DNA of 64,000 bases, from contig DATGZD010000070.1 in the NCBI GenBank assembly GCA_035297385.1, forward strand, positions 3,969-67,968, written 5' to 3'. Under the pieces are notes generated by a model, which worked only from the letters and a program-made list of their open reading frames with translations, made no database searches and was not told where the DNA came from. Positions 25,723 through 35,967 of this stretch are shown in pieces (position 1 is the first letter of the stretch; each line of letters opens with the position of its first letter). This DNA comes from UBA11855 sp035297385 (GTDB lineage Archaea; Thermoproteota; Bathyarchaeia; Bathyarchaeales; Bathycorpusculaceae). A program made the translations under genes and the position numbers.

Positions 25723-26970
25723 TTACACTTGAATGGTTAAAGCTTTCTTTAAGCCAAGTGCGCTTTCAATAGCTGCTAATTCTGCATCAACTTCTAACGG
25801 TTTCTCACTCATCCGGATTGCAACATCAGGGTCTTTTAAACCATGTCCAGTTGCAACGCAGACGACACGCTCATCCTTATTAATTATGCCATTTTCGATT
25901 AGCTTCTTTAACCCCGCTATGGATGAAGCACTAGCTGGTTCCACGAACAACCCCTCCAATTGTGATAGAGCCTTCTGTGCATCTAATATCTCATCATCAG
26001 TTACGGTTTCTGCTGTTCCACCTGAATTACGGATGGCATTTATGGCTTTTTTCCAGCTAACCGGTGCACCAATACGAATGGCTGTCGCAACAGTCTCAGG
26101 CTTTAAGACAGGCTTAATCTCCTTATCACCATTCTTAATTGCCCGGGCAATTGGAGCTGCATACTCAGCTTGAATACCTGTCATCTTTGGCGTCCTATTT
26201 ACAAGACCTAAATCATAGAATTCAGTAAATCCTTTCCAAATCGCGCTAATGTTACCTGCATTACCAACAGGCACAATAACGCGATTTGGAGGATCATAAT
26301 CAAGCTGTTCGCAGATTTCGAAACCTAATGATTTTTGCCCTTCAATTCTGAAGGGATTAATTGAATTGAGTAGATAGATACTCCTGTGTTTCTCAGATAG
26401 TTTAAGAACAATATCAAGTGCTTTGTCGAAGTTGCTACGTACCTGAATGACTTTGGAACCATAGATAATAGCTTGAGCCAACTTGCCGTAAGCAATTTTG
26501 CCTGAGGGAATAAGTACTGAACATTGCAGGCCTGCTTTGGCAGCATAGGCAGCCAAGCTAGCCGACGTGTTTCCCGTTGACGCACAAATAACTGATTTAG
26601 CACCCAATTCTACGGCTTTTGTAACACCAACTGTCATGCCTCTATCTTTAAATGAACCTGTAGGATTTTCGCCTTCATTTTTTACATATAGTTCGTTTAA
26701 TCCGAGTTTTTTGGCTAAACGTTTGCATTCATGAAGTCCTGTTCCACCCTCATTCAATGTGACGATTCGTGATGGGTCAGTAATGGGCATAATGTCTCGA
26801 TAACGCCAAACTGAAAGAGGTTTTTTCTTCCAATCACTCGCCTTGAGCATGTCCTTGATAAGGTCATAGTTATACTTGATTTCTAAAATGTCACCACATT
26901 TCTTGCAGAAGTAGATGATTTCATTTATTGGATATTGTGTTTTGCAGTTAATGCATTCTTGGTACGTCAT
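25723..26970 (-). CDS. thrC: Threonine synthase
   Basis: A PLP enzyme converting O-phosphohomoserine to threonine. It has an N-terminal zinc-ribbon-like part (CINCKTQYP then FCKKCGDILE), the PLP-lysine motif NPTGSFKDRGM, SASTGNTSASLAAYAAKAGL-like phosphate-binding region, and GNAGNISAIWKGF. I chose the ATG at 26968-26970 with GGAG about 11 bases upstream, giving 415 residues; an in-frame TTG at 27006 would add twelve non-conserved residues. It is the first gene of thrC-hom-ask. Confidence 0.94.
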   Translation of the reverse strand: MTYQECINCKTQYPINEIIYFCKKCGDILEIKYNYDLIKDMLKASDWKKKPLSVWRYRDIMPITDPSRIVTLNEGGTGLHECKRLAKKLGLNELYVKNEGENPTGSFKDRGMTVGVTKAVELGAKSVICASTGNTSASLAAYAAKAGLQCSVLIPSGKIAYGKLAQAIIYGSKVIQVRSNFDKALDIVLKLSEKHRSIYLLNSINPFRIEGQKSLGFEICEQLDYDPPNRVIVPVGNAGNISAIWKGFTEFYDLGLVNRTPKMTGIQAEYAAPIARAIKNGDKEIKPVLKPETVATAIRIGAPVSWKKAINAIRNSGGTAETVTDDEILDAQKALSQLEGLFVEPASASSIAGLKKLIENGIINKDERVVCVATGHGLKDPDVAIRMSEKPLEVDAELAAIESALGLKKALTIQV

Positions 26971-27335
26971 TTTATTCCATCTCCGAAGTATGAACTCGTC
27001 GACCAACTATCAGGGCAAACGCTGTGGACACTATCCGGACACAATTATTATTAACATTGCGGTATATTGCGATATTTGATTTCAGCATATTTTTGCTTAT
27101 GTCGTGTTGTAGCTTTAGAATTAATGTTCTAAACATAAGATCAAAAGGATAATTGTCTATTAAGAACCTAGGAAAAAAAATTGGCTGCTGATATTTGGAC
27201 TGTCAACCTGTCATAGATTTATCATTGCCAAACGGAAAAATATCTCTTAGCCATTATTTTAATGTCATAATCAACTCATTAAACCAGACTTCTACATGTG
27301 GTTGATGCTTTTGAGTAAGTTTTCATATTAGAGAA
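26971..27335. other. Intergenic region upstream of thrC
   Basis: About 365 bases between thrC and the ACT-domain gene, AT-rich. I see no gene, RNA or convincing repeat; the thrC promoter must lie here. Confidence 0.4.
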
Positions 27336-27914
27336 CTAGCTTACCATATTGCTCAATACCTCGTAAGCTTTGAGACTATCCTTCTTTTCGACTACCATAA
27401 TGGTTTCAGTCCAACAACTAATGAACTCAATAATGTTGATGTTCTGTTCTGCCAACAAAGTTGCCAAAAAAGCTACGACTCCTGGCGTTACTTCAAGTTC
27501 TTCAGGCGAATGAACGACTATCATTGTGCAATCTTCATGTTTAACGAGTGTGTTGATTCTTTCAGGTAAATCACTTCTATCTAAAAGGTATACATGCTTG
27601 TTTAGTAAGTCTACCTTTAGAGCATTTTTTGTATCAAGCTCTCTGTTAGTTATAACAACCGATTTTCTATCATAGATAGCCATGCCACTTCGTTTTAGGA
27701 TATGTAGCACTTTCTCTTCTCGTTTCTGTTTGTGACGTTGCAGTTCTTCAGAGAAGCGCCTGAGTGCAGCCTTTACAGCAGTAGTATTGTCTGTCTTTAA
27801 TTCTTCTTGGATCTGTCGTGACAGTTCACTAAGGTTAACAATTCCTTTCTCCAATGCTTCAAGTAAGTATGGCTTGTTCCGCAGATAATTTCTGACATTT
27901 TGAGCTATAGTCAT
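27336..27914 (-). CDS. ACT-domain protein with N-terminal helical domain
   Basis: A 192-residue protein of a family seen in many archaea and usually annotated only as ACT-domain containing. Residues 1-75 are helical (VRNYLRNKPYLLEALEKG, then LSRQIQEEL), possibly helix-turn-helix. The C-terminus has ACT-like strands (EELEVTPGVVAFLATLLAEQNINII). It probably senses an amino acid. Position between the threonine and arginine genes supports a role in amino acid control, but that is inference. I chose the ATG at 27912-27914, which fits the family N-terminus; an ATG six codons upstream is possible. Confidence 0.75.
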   Translation of the reverse strand: MTIAQNVRNYLRNKPYLLEALEKGIVNLSELSRQIQEELKTDNTTAVKAALRRFSEELQRHKQKREEKVLHILKRSGMAIYDRKSVVITNRELDTKNALKVDLLNKHVYLLDRSDLPERINTLVKHEDCTMIVVHSPEELEVTPGVVAFLATLLAEQNINIIEFISCWTETIMVVEKKDSLKAYEVLSNMVS

Positions 27915-28037
27915 GATGCAGTGATGTATCATTTAGGACTTTTAAGGCTTACCATGTCACAAAAAAGTCATAAAGTTTAAGAATATGCGCCGATAGGTTA
28001 GGGGAAAAATAAATTTCAACAAACAGAGGAGCAAACT

Positions 28038-29243
28038 ATGACTGAGAAAATCGTGCTCGCATATTCAGGTGGATTAGATACATCTGTTCTCGTCAAATGG
28101 CTTCAAGAAAAATACCAAGCTCAAGTCATAACCGTCACAGTCGACGTCGGACAAAAAGAAGATTTGAAGGAAATTGAAGAAAAAACCAAAAAACTGAGTG
28201 TTCTCAAACACTATTCAATTGATGCAAGAGAAGAATTTGCAAGAGATTACGTATTTCCAGCAATAAAAGCAAACGCCCTCTATGAGGGCAAATATCCGTT
28301 GAGTACAAGTTTATCTCGACCACTCATCGTCAAGAAAATGGTTGAAATTGCCCATAAAGAAGGTGCTACAGGCTTCGCACATGGCTGCACAGGCAAAGGT
28401 AACGACCAAGTCCGCTTCGATGTATCCGTCGGTGCTCTAGCTCCTGATTTAAAGATTATCGCACCTGTTCGTGAATGGAATATGACACGTAATGAAGAGA
28501 TTGTCTACGCAAAAGAAAAAGGCATTCCAGTCACAACAGCAGCAAAGAAATATAGTATTGACCAGAGTATCTGGGGAAGAAGTATTGAATGTGGCATCCT
28601 GGAAGACGCAAACGAAGAACCACCAGAAGACGCATTTGAATGGACAATTTCACCAGAAAAAGCGCCTGATAAGCCTGAATTCGTGACGATCGCATTCGAA
28701 GAAGGAGTCCCAATCGCATTAAACGGAAAGAAACTGGCTCCTCTTGAACTAATCGAACAATTAAACAAGATTGCCGGAAAACATGGTGTAGGACGTATTG
28801 ATCATATTGAAGATCGCCTCGTCGGCTTGAAATCACGTGAGAACTATGAGTGTCCAGCTGCTCTTGTTATCATCGAAGCGCATAAAGACCTCGAGAAGAT
28901 GGTCTTTACACGTCATGAAGCCCTTTTTAAGCCGCAGATTGATGCTGAATGGACCTTCTTAGTCTATACTGGTTTATGGGTAGAACCCTTACGTGAGGAT
29001 CTTCAAGCATTCATAGATAAAACTCAGGAAAACGTTATGGGTGAAGTTCGAGTAAAACTGTTTAAGGGTGGACTGCAAATCGTTGGACGCTCATCACCAA
29101 TGTCACTATACGATCAGAATTTGATTAATTACAACATTAAAGCGGGCTTCAATCCAACATACAGCGAAGGTTTCATCGAACTTTGGGGTTTACAAACACG
29201 AATGGCAAACATTCTGAAACAGAAGACTAAGAAGAAAAAATAG
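28038..29243 (+). CDS. argG: Argininosuccinate synthase
   Basis: It condenses citrulline and aspartate with ATP to argininosuccinate. The 401 residues show the PP-loop AYSGGLDTSVLVKWL at the N-terminus, GFAHGCTGKGNDQVRFD, IAPVREWNM and the DQSIWGRSIECG signature. The start is ATG 28038 with GAGGAG eight bases upstream. It begins the run argG-argH-carA-carB on the plus strand, whose genes are separated by 22 bases or less. Confidence 0.97.
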   Translation: MTEKIVLAYSGGLDTSVLVKWLQEKYQAQVITVTVDVGQKEDLKEIEEKTKKLSVLKHYSIDAREEFARDYVFPAIKANALYEGKYPLSTSLSRPLIVKKMVEIAHKEGATGFAHGCTGKGNDQVRFDVSVGALAPDLKIIAPVREWNMTRNEEIVYAKEKGIPVTTAAKKYSIDQSIWGRSIECGILEDANEEPPEDAFEWTISPEKAPDKPEFVTIAFEEGVPIALNGKKLAPLELIEQLNKIAGKHGVGRIDHIEDRLVGLKSRENYECPAALVIIEAHKDLEKMVFTRHEALFKPQIDAEWTFLVYTGLWVEPLREDLQAFIDKTQENVMGEVRVKLFKGGLQIVGRSSPMSLYDQNLINYNIKAGFNPTYSEGFIELWGLQTRMANILKQKTKKKK

Positions 29244-29265
29244 CCATATTACGGAGAAGCAAGAA

Positions 29266-30786
29266 TTGTCCAAGATATTACGAGGTGGGCGGCTTGGATC
29301 CAAAAAAGAGAATGTTGCTGAATTCACTTCATCTATAAAAGATGATGCCCGCCTCGCAAACGCTGTCATAGACATCAATAAAGCACATGTAATCATGCTT
29401 GCGGAAAAAGAAATCATTAAACTACCGGATGCGTCCCAGCTTCTCAATGCCCTGATGACAAAACTCAGCCTAAGAATGGACGCCTCCAATGAGGATGTAC
29501 ATATGGCAATCGAGGAAGCTGTACTCCAAAAGGTGAGTTCAGAGGTAAGTGGTAACCTACATGTAGGCAAGAGCCGTAATGATCAAGTTGCAACTGCCAT
29601 CCGCATGGAACTCCGCCATGAACTCCTTAATCTTATGCTCTTACTCGTTCAGATGCAGGAAAGCTTAGCTAATACAGCTGAGAAAAATGTTGAAACCATT
29701 ATCTTAGAATACACCCACCTCCAGCCTGCACAGCCAGTAACTTTCGCACATTATCTGCTTGCACGTTTTGATCAATTAAACCGTAATTTACAGAGGACAC
29801 AGAATGCATACGCGAGAGTGAACCTTTGTCCATTAGGTGCTGGTGCTCTGGCCACGACAAGCTTTCCTATAGATCGCGAGCGTACAGCTCAGCTCTTGGG
29901 TTTCGACAGCTTAATAGAGAACTCGATTGACGCAGTGGGAAGTCGAGACTTCATCCTCGAACCTCTTGCCATACTCACTCTCATTGCTATTGATTTGAGC
30001 CAGCTAGCTGAAGATTTACTTCTGTGGAGTTCTCTAGATTTTGCTGTATTGGAACTTCCTGATGAATTCTCATCTACTAGTAGTATGATGCCGCAGAAGA
30101 AGAATGCAGAGGTTCTGGAAGTAATTCGTGCTAGAGCTAGCCATGCTCTCGGAGATCTGGTTGCTGCTATGACTATTATGAAAGCTATACCATCTACATA
30201 TAATCTTGATTTTCAAGAAATTACGCCTAAACTATGGGATTCCTTGAAGAGCGTCAGTAATTCGCTAAAAATGTTTTCCGAGCTTATCCCAAACTTAAAA
30301 CTGCATTCCAATGTTTTCGAAAAAAGCGCAGAAAGCTTCGTTGCCGCCACTGAAGTTGCAAATATGCTTGTTCGAAAATACAATGTATCCTTTCGGACAG
30401 CTCACAAAATTGTTGGTGCGCTTGTGAGGATCCTGGTAGACTCCAAGCAAACTTTCAAAGATGCAACACCTGAATTATTACAGAAAGTAGCCAAAGAAAC
30501 TGTTGGTAGCACGCTTACAGTCAGAATTGAAGATATCGAATCCTGTATTGATCCTCGACGAATTGTTGAAAACTATATGGTTATTGGTGGACCTGCGCCG
30601 GTCACAGTTAAAAAGGCATTAGTTGTACGGAAGAAAACCCTCACTGAAGCAAAATCGAATATAAACAAGCTTAATCAATTGCTTCAAAATGCTAAACAAA
30701 ACCTTGAATCAACGTCAAGAAACATCTCAGAAGGCGAGATTGCAGGCAACGCAAGGTTTAAAAACTCAAAAGGGCTGGTGGAATAG
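29266..30786 (+). CDS. argH: Argininosuccinate lyase
   Basis: It splits argininosuccinate into arginine and fumarate. The 506 residues include the superfamily motifs SEVSGNLHVGKSRNDQVAT, EYTHLQPAQPVTFAHYL and the mobile loop SSTSSMMPQKKNAEVLE. It is longer than the usual 450-470 residues because of a lysine- and asparagine-rich C-terminal tail of about 45 residues. The start is TTG 29266, with GGAGAAGC upstream, 22 bases after argG. The carA gene follows within five bases. Confidence 0.95.
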   Translation: MSKILRGGRLGSKKENVAEFTSSIKDDARLANAVIDINKAHVIMLAEKEIIKLPDASQLLNALMTKLSLRMDASNEDVHMAIEEAVLQKVSSEVSGNLHVGKSRNDQVATAIRMELRHELLNLMLLLVQMQESLANTAEKNVETIILEYTHLQPAQPVTFAHYLLARFDQLNRNLQRTQNAYARVNLCPLGAGALATTSFPIDRERTAQLLGFDSLIENSIDAVGSRDFILEPLAILTLIAIDLSQLAEDLLLWSSLDFAVLELPDEFSSTSSMMPQKKNAEVLEVIRARASHALGDLVAAMTIMKAIPSTYNLDFQEITPKLWDSLKSVSNSLKMFSELIPNLKLHSNVFEKSAESFVAATEVANMLVRKYNVSFRTAHKIVGALVRILVDSKQTFKDATPELLQKVAKETVGSTLTVRIEDIESCIDPRRIVENYMVIGGPAPVTVKKALVVRKKTLTEAKSNINKLNQLLQNAKQNLESTSRNISEGEIAGNARFKNSKGLVE

Positions 30787-30790
30787 GGCT

Positions 30791-31933
30791 TTGGTCCCAG
30801 AACATAAATCTATAGAAAAAAAGAAAGCAATTCTGGTTTTGGAAGACGGGACTTTTTTTGTCGGTAATGGTTTTGGTGCATCAAAGAAAACTACTGGCGA
30901 AGTTGTATTCTCAACAAGCATGGTTGGCTATCCAGAAGCCTTGACTGACCCCTCCTACAAGGGGCAGATTCTGAATTTAACTTATCCATTAGTAGGTAAC
31001 TATGGTGTTCCTCCAAATGATTTAAGCTTTGGATTAAAACTCTATTTTGAATCTGACCGGATTCAAACATCAGGTTTGATTATTCATGAATTATGTACTC
31101 AACCCTACCATTGGGCCATGCAACGTACATTGGATGACTGGTTAAAAGATGAGGGTATACCCGGCATTAGTGGCATAGACACCCGACGTCTTACAAAGAA
31201 ACTGCGTACGTATGGTGTTATGCTTGGGATTCTCCAGACTTGTGAAGTGGGTGAAGAGCCAAATATTGATGCTTTATTACAGGAAGCCAAGTCTATTCCT
31301 GATCCAAACGCAACTGATCTGGTTAAAGAAGTCTCAGTAAAAGAACCCGTAACTTACAATGTTAGTGGCAAAAACACAACGGTACTCATCGATGCGGGAG
31401 TTAAGAATAGTATCCTGCGAAATCTGTTGAAACGTAGCGTTAATATTATTCGTGTACCCTATGATTTTTCAGCCAAAGAAATCTTGGAGTATAAACCCGA
31501 CGGAATATTCGTTAGCAACGGTCCAGGGGACCCAAAGAAATGTGCACCTACAATTCAAACCTTGAATGGACTGGTTGACAAGATTCCCACAATGGGAATC
31601 TGTCTTGGAAACCAAATTCTAATGCTCGCCATGGGTGGAGACACATATAAACTTAAGTTTGGACATCGAAGCCAGAATCAACCTGCACTAGACTTGGCCA
31701 CAAACAGATGCTACATTACTACACAAAATCATGGCTATGCAATTAAGTTGGATTGCCTTGAAAAATCACCATTTGATTGCTGGTTCCTAAACGCTGATGA
31801 CAAAACAGTTGAAGGTATAAAACATAAGACTAAACCTGTATTTGCAGTACAATGGCATCCTGAAGCTTCACCAGGACCCTACGATACTGGCTTCTTGTTT
31901 GATGAATTCAGGCGGATGATGGAGGTATCTTAA
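30791..31933 (+). CDS. carA: Carbamoyl-phosphate synthase small (glutaminase) subunit
   Basis: It hydrolyses glutamine and channels ammonia to CarB for carbamoyl phosphate, used in arginine and pyrimidine synthesis. The 380-residue length matches the family. The N-terminal domain has LEDGTFFVGNGFGA and MVGYPEALTDPSYKGQI; the class I glutamine amidotransferase domain has FVSNGPGDP, the nucleophile elbow GICLGNQI and QWHPEASPGPYDT. I chose TTG 30791, with GGTGG upstream and just past the argH stop. An ATG at 30689 lies deep inside argH and would add a non-homologous tail. Confidence 0.94.
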   Translation: MVPEHKSIEKKKAILVLEDGTFFVGNGFGASKKTTGEVVFSTSMVGYPEALTDPSYKGQILNLTYPLVGNYGVPPNDLSFGLKLYFESDRIQTSGLIIHELCTQPYHWAMQRTLDDWLKDEGIPGISGIDTRRLTKKLRTYGVMLGILQTCEVGEEPNIDALLQEAKSIPDPNATDLVKEVSVKEPVTYNVSGKNTTVLIDAGVKNSILRNLLKRSVNIIRVPYDFSAKEILEYKPDGIFVSNGPGDPKKCAPTIQTLNGLVDKIPTMGICLGNQILMLAMGGDTYKLKFGHRSQNQPALDLATNRCYITTQNHGYAIKLDCLEKSPFDCWFLNADDKTVEGIKHKTKPVFAVQWHPEASPGPYDTGFLFDEFRRMMEVS

Positions 31934-31935
31934 CA

Positions 31936-34900
31936 TTGCCAAAGTTTGACTGGATCAAGAAAGTGCTTGTTCTAGGAAGTGGCGCTATTAAAATTGGTGA
32001 AGCAGCAGAATTTGATTATTCAGGTAGCCAATGTCTGAAAGCGCTACGTGAAGAAGGTATTGAGACTGTTCTGATTAACCCGAACATTGCAACAATTCAG
32101 ACTGATCCACGTCTATCTGGCAAGGTTTACCTGTTGCCAGTAACACCCGAGTTTGTAGAAAAAGTCATTGAAAAAGAACGTCCTGATGGAATTCTTCTTG
32201 GTTTTGGTGGACAGACAGCGTTAAACTGTGGTATCGAGCTCGCTCAAAGAGGGATATACGAAAAATACAATGTAAGAGTTTTGGGTACTCCTGTTGAAGC
32301 TATAGAAACAACAGGAAATCGTGAAGTATTCAAGCAAGCGATGATTGAGGCGGATGCTCATCCCTTGAGGAGCAAATCAGCCACAACCGTTCGTGATGCA
32401 TTGGAGGCAGCGAATGAAATTGGTTTCCCCGTAATCGTACGAGTTGCATATACACTGGGTGGCAAAGGCTCAGGCATAGCACATGATTCTTGGGAATTAA
32501 GAGAGATCGTGACAACAGCGCTTGCTCAAAGTAGAATAACTCAAGTTCTAGTCGAAGAGTATGTAGGTCACTGGAAAGAAATTGAATATGAAGTCGTTCG
32601 TGACTATGCTGATAATTGTTTAACTGTTTGTAATATGGAAAATTTTGATCCTATGGGTGTTCACACGGGCGACTCAATAGTAATTGCGCCATCTCAGACC
32701 TTGACGAATCGTGAATACCATTTAATCCGTTCAACATCAATTAATACGATTCGCAAATTAGGCATTGTAGGCGAATGTAACATTCAATGGGCACTGCATC
32801 CTAAATCTGAAGAATACCGTGTTATAGAAGTAAACTCTCGCATGTCTCGAAGTTCTGCATTAGCCAGCAAAGTTACAGGGTATCCTTTAGCATACATTGC
32901 AACCAAATTATCTATTGGTTACCTTCTTCCTGAATTAATTAACAAAGTTACTGAAGCAACAACAGCATGTTTTGAACCAGCTTTAGATTATGTTACTGTA
33001 AAGATTCCAAGATGGGATTTACAGAAATTTAAGAATGCTGATCCACATATCGGACCACAAATGCGCAGTGTCGGCGAAGTGATGTCTATCGGTCGCTGTT
33101 TGGAGGAAGCATTTCAAAAGGCTATACGAATGTTGGATACAGGTCGAATTGGTTTGGTATGTAATGAGGATGAAGATGAGCCTGAGCCTGAAGACAGAAT
33201 TAAAGATGTTTTGGCACATCCTACAGATGAACGCTTGTATAAGATTGTTAAAGCATTGAAGATGGGAATATCTATTGAAGAAATATATCGCCTAAGCGGT
33301 GTTGACCCGTTCTTCTTGCACAAAATTCAAAATATCATTGATATGGAGAAGAAATTACGGACAATACATCTGAACAACTCTGATGCTGTTGAAGTGATAA
33401 AAGAAGCAAAGCGGATAGGCTTCTCTGATGAACAAATAGCTATTTGTCAATGCACATCAGAATCAACAATCCGCATGTTTAGGAAGAATGCTGGTATTGT
33501 TCCATTTGTAAAACAGATAGATACGTTAGCCGCTGAATACCCAGCTAAAACAAACTATTTGTACATCACATACGGTGGAGACGAAGATGACATCACCACT
33601 ATTGACAACGATAGCAAAGTAATGGTGTTAGGAGCAGGAGTATTCAGGATAGGTTCAAGCGTTGAGTTTGATTGGTGTGGAGTAAACACAATTTGGGCAT
33701 TGAAGAAGAATGGAATCAAAGAAGCCATCATGGTCAATTACAATCCAGAAACTGTATCAACAGATTACGATGTTTCTGATAAACTGTATTTTGAAGAACT
33801 TTCCCAAGAAAGGATTCTAGATATTTATGAAAAGGAGAATCCGATGGGTGTAATCGCAAGCGTTGGCGGACAAATTCCCAATAATTTAGCATTGAAACTG
33901 GCAAATTCAGGCGTCAAACTACTGGGAACACAGGCTGAAGACATAGATGTAGCTGAAGATCGTTCCAAATTCAGTGCTCTACTCGATCAACTTGGAATTC
34001 CTCAGCCTAGATGGAGCAAACTTACGTCAATAGCCAGCGCAAAATGGTTTGCTCAACAGATAGGCTACCCAGTCATTGTTCGTCCAAGCTACGTGTTGTC
34101 AGGTTCAGCTATGCGAGTAGCTTACAATGAGATGGCATTGGAGAATTTCTTGAATATGGCAGCCAAAGTATCACGTGATCATCCAGTTGTTATCTCCAAG
34201 TTTTTCGAGAAATCACGTGAAGTAGAAGTTGACGGAGTTTACGATGGTGAGGTTTGCGTAATCGGTTCGATAATGGAACATGTGGAAAATGCAGGTGTTC
34301 ACAGCGGTGATGCAACGATGAGTATTCCACCTCATACGCTTACTATGGAAGTACAGAAAAAAGTTGAGGATGCTACACATAAAATTGTGAAGGCGCTTAA
34401 GATTAAAGGACCATATAACATTCAATACTTAGTAAAAGAAGGCGATGTATATGTCATCGAGTGTAATCTGCGTGCGTCACGATCAATGCCTTTTGTGAGT
34501 AAAACTCGTGGTATAAACCTGATTGAATTAGCAACCTTAGCAATGTTAGGTAAGAGATTTAGTGAAATGAAAACCTGTGGACTACCATCCACACATCATA
34601 CAGGAGTTAAAGTACCCCAATTCAGTTTTATGCGCTTAAGTGGAGCAGACCCAGTTTTGGGCGTAGAAATGCTAAGCACAGGCGAAGTAGCTTGTTTAGG
34701 CGAGAACTTTGCTGATGCGTTCAGCAAAGCTTTACAGTCGGCAGAATTTCGTATGCCCCCCAAAGGTGGAGCAGTATTAATCACTGTTGGTGGTGATGAG
34801 CCAAAACGTCGAGTATTGCCATTGGCAAAAGCATTTGAGGAAATGGGCTTCCAAATCTATGCTACGGAACACACTGCTGAAGCGTTAAGAGCTTCAGGGA

Positions 34901-35205
34901 TAAGCGACGTGATAATGCTGCATAAAGTAAAGGAAGCAAAACCAAACATACTTGATTACCTTAGAGATCAAAAAATTGATTTAGTCATCAACGTGCCAAC
35001 CGCTACTAAACAAAGAAGCTACTCAGACGCGTTGACAGATGGATACGAAATCAGACGAAAAGCAGTAGAGTTTAATGTTCCAGTAATTACGAACTTAGAA
35101 CTTGCTTCAGAACTCGTAAAAGTGTTGCAGCAGAGAAACCATGATGCGATGGCAATTCGTTCATTGAACGAGTACATGGATGAATTACCATGGAAACTTT
35201 GGTAG
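31936..35205 (+). CDS. carB: Carbamoyl-phosphate synthase large subunit
   Basis: It makes carbamoyl phosphate from bicarbonate, ammonia and two ATP. The 1089 residues hold two ATP-grasp halves: the first opens LVLGSGAIKIGEAAEFDYSG and the second VMVLGAGVFRIGSSVEFDW, each with its own ATP-binding region. A C-terminal methylglyoxal-synthase-like allosteric domain begins around residue 945 (RRVLPLAKAFEEMGFQIYAT). The start is TTG 31936 with GGAGGT nine bases upstream, two bases after the carA stop. It ends the argG-argH-carA-carB run; T-rich sequence follows at 35213-35239. Confidence 0.97.
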   Translation: MPKFDWIKKVLVLGSGAIKIGEAAEFDYSGSQCLKALREEGIETVLINPNIATIQTDPRLSGKVYLLPVTPEFVEKVIEKERPDGILLGFGGQTALNCGIELAQRGIYEKYNVRVLGTPVEAIETTGNREVFKQAMIEADAHPLRSKSATTVRDALEAANEIGFPVIVRVAYTLGGKGSGIAHDSWELREIVTTALAQSRITQVLVEEYVGHWKEIEYEVVRDYADNCLTVCNMENFDPMGVHTGDSIVIAPSQTLTNREYHLIRSTSINTIRKLGIVGECNIQWALHPKSEEYRVIEVNSRMSRSSALASKVTGYPLAYIATKLSIGYLLPELINKVTEATTACFEPALDYVTVKIPRWDLQKFKNADPHIGPQMRSVGEVMSIGRCLEEAFQKAIRMLDTGRIGLVCNEDEDEPEPEDRIKDVLAHPTDERLYKIVKALKMGISIEEIYRLSGVDPFFLHKIQNIIDMEKKLRTIHLNNSDAVEVIKEAKRIGFSDEQIAICQCTSESTIRMFRKNAGIVPFVKQIDTLAAEYPAKTNYLYITYGGDEDDITTIDNDSKVMVLGAGVFRIGSSVEFDWCGVNTIWALKKNGIKEAIMVNYNPETVSTDYDVSDKLYFEELSQERILDIYEKENPMGVIASVGGQIPNNLALKLANSGVKLLGTQAEDIDVAEDRSKFSALLDQLGIPQPRWSKLTSIASAKWFAQQIGYPVIVRPSYVLSGSAMRVAYNEMALENFLNMAAKVSRDHPVVISKFFEKSREVEVDGVYDGEVCVIGSIMEHVENAGVHSGDATMSIPPHTLTMEVQKKVEDATHKIVKALKIKGPYNIQYLVKEGDVYVIECNLRASRSMPFVSKTRGINLIELATLAMLGKRFSEMKTCGLPSTHHTGVKVPQFSFMRLSGADPVLGVEMLSTGEVACLGENFADAFSKALQSAEFRMPPKGGAVLITVGGDEPKRRVLPLAKAFEEMGFQIYATEHTAEALRASGISDVIMLHKVKEAKPNILDYLRDQKIDLVINVPTATKQRSYSDALTDGYEIRRKAVEFNVPVITNLELASELVKVLQQRNHDAMAIRSLNEYMDELPWKLW

Positions 35206-35244
35206 AATAGAATCTTTTTAATTCAGAAGGCGCTCTATTTTTTG

Positions 35245-35967
35245 TTATCTCTTTTTCTTTGATTCGAGCTTCTCTACACCTGATGAAGAACCAAGATAGA
35301 CTATATCAGTTAAACCGATAAACAGCCCTGTTTCCACAACACCAGGAACCAACTTTAAACTTGTTTCCAAATCAATAACGTCTTTTATCTCGCCAAAAAC
35401 GGTATCTAGGATCATGTTCCCATTATCGGTAATTATTGGACCAACCTTGCCCTTTCCTTCACGTAACACAGGTTTTCCACCTAAACTTTGAATTCGTTGC
35501 TCAACGGGTTTTGCAGCAAACGGAATTACTTCTATGGGTACGGGATGATTATTCTCGCCAAGGACTGTGACACGCTTGCCAGAATCAGCGATAATTACAT
35601 TCAAGCGTGAGGATGTAGCTACTACTTTTTCCCGAACAAGAGCTCCGCCCATTCCTTTAATCAGATTCAAATCGGCATCCACCTGATCCACACCATCGAT
35701 GTCAATGTCAATTACAGGATGCTCATCTAAAGTAGTAATTGGAATGCCATGTTTTACGGCTAGTAAGAAGGCTTGTGTTGAGGTTGGTATTCCCTTGATG
35801 CTAATTTTTTCGTCACACATTTTTTGACCGAGTATTTCGATTGCATACGCTGCTGTGGTTCCGCTACCCAGACCAACAATGAACCCATTTTCTACATGCT
35901 TTACTGCTTCTAACGCAGCATTACGTTTTGCTTTATCGACTGAGTCTAATTCTTCTTTAGCTTTCAA
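35245..35967 (-). CDS. rpiA: Ribose-5-phosphate isomerase A
   Basis: It interconverts ribose-5-phosphate and ribulose-5-phosphate for nucleotide precursors. The 240 residues have GLGSGTTAAYAIEIL, DIDIDGVDQVDADLNLIKG and KGMGGALVREK, which carries the catalytic Asp and Lys, and NGNMILDTVF. The start is TTG 35965-35967. It overlaps the upstream coiled-coil membrane protein gene by 11 bases, so the two are translationally linked. Confidence 0.95.
   Translation of the reverse strand: MKAKEELDSVDKAKRNAALEAVKHVENGFIVGLGSGTTAAYAIEILGQKMCDEKISIKGIPTSTQAFLLAVKHGIPITTLDEHPVIDIDIDGVDQVDADLNLIKGMGGALVREKVVATSSRLNVIIADSGKRVTVLGENNHPVPIEVIPFAAKPVEQRIQSLGGKPVLREGKGKVGPIITDNGNMILDTVFGEIKDVIDLETSLKLVPGVVETGLFIGLTDIVYLGSSSGVEKLESKKKR

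Noticed and set aside
30689..30790. Upstream ATG for carA
   Set aside because: It would extend carA deep into argH with a basic non-conserved tail; the TTG at 30791 gives the family length and N-terminus.
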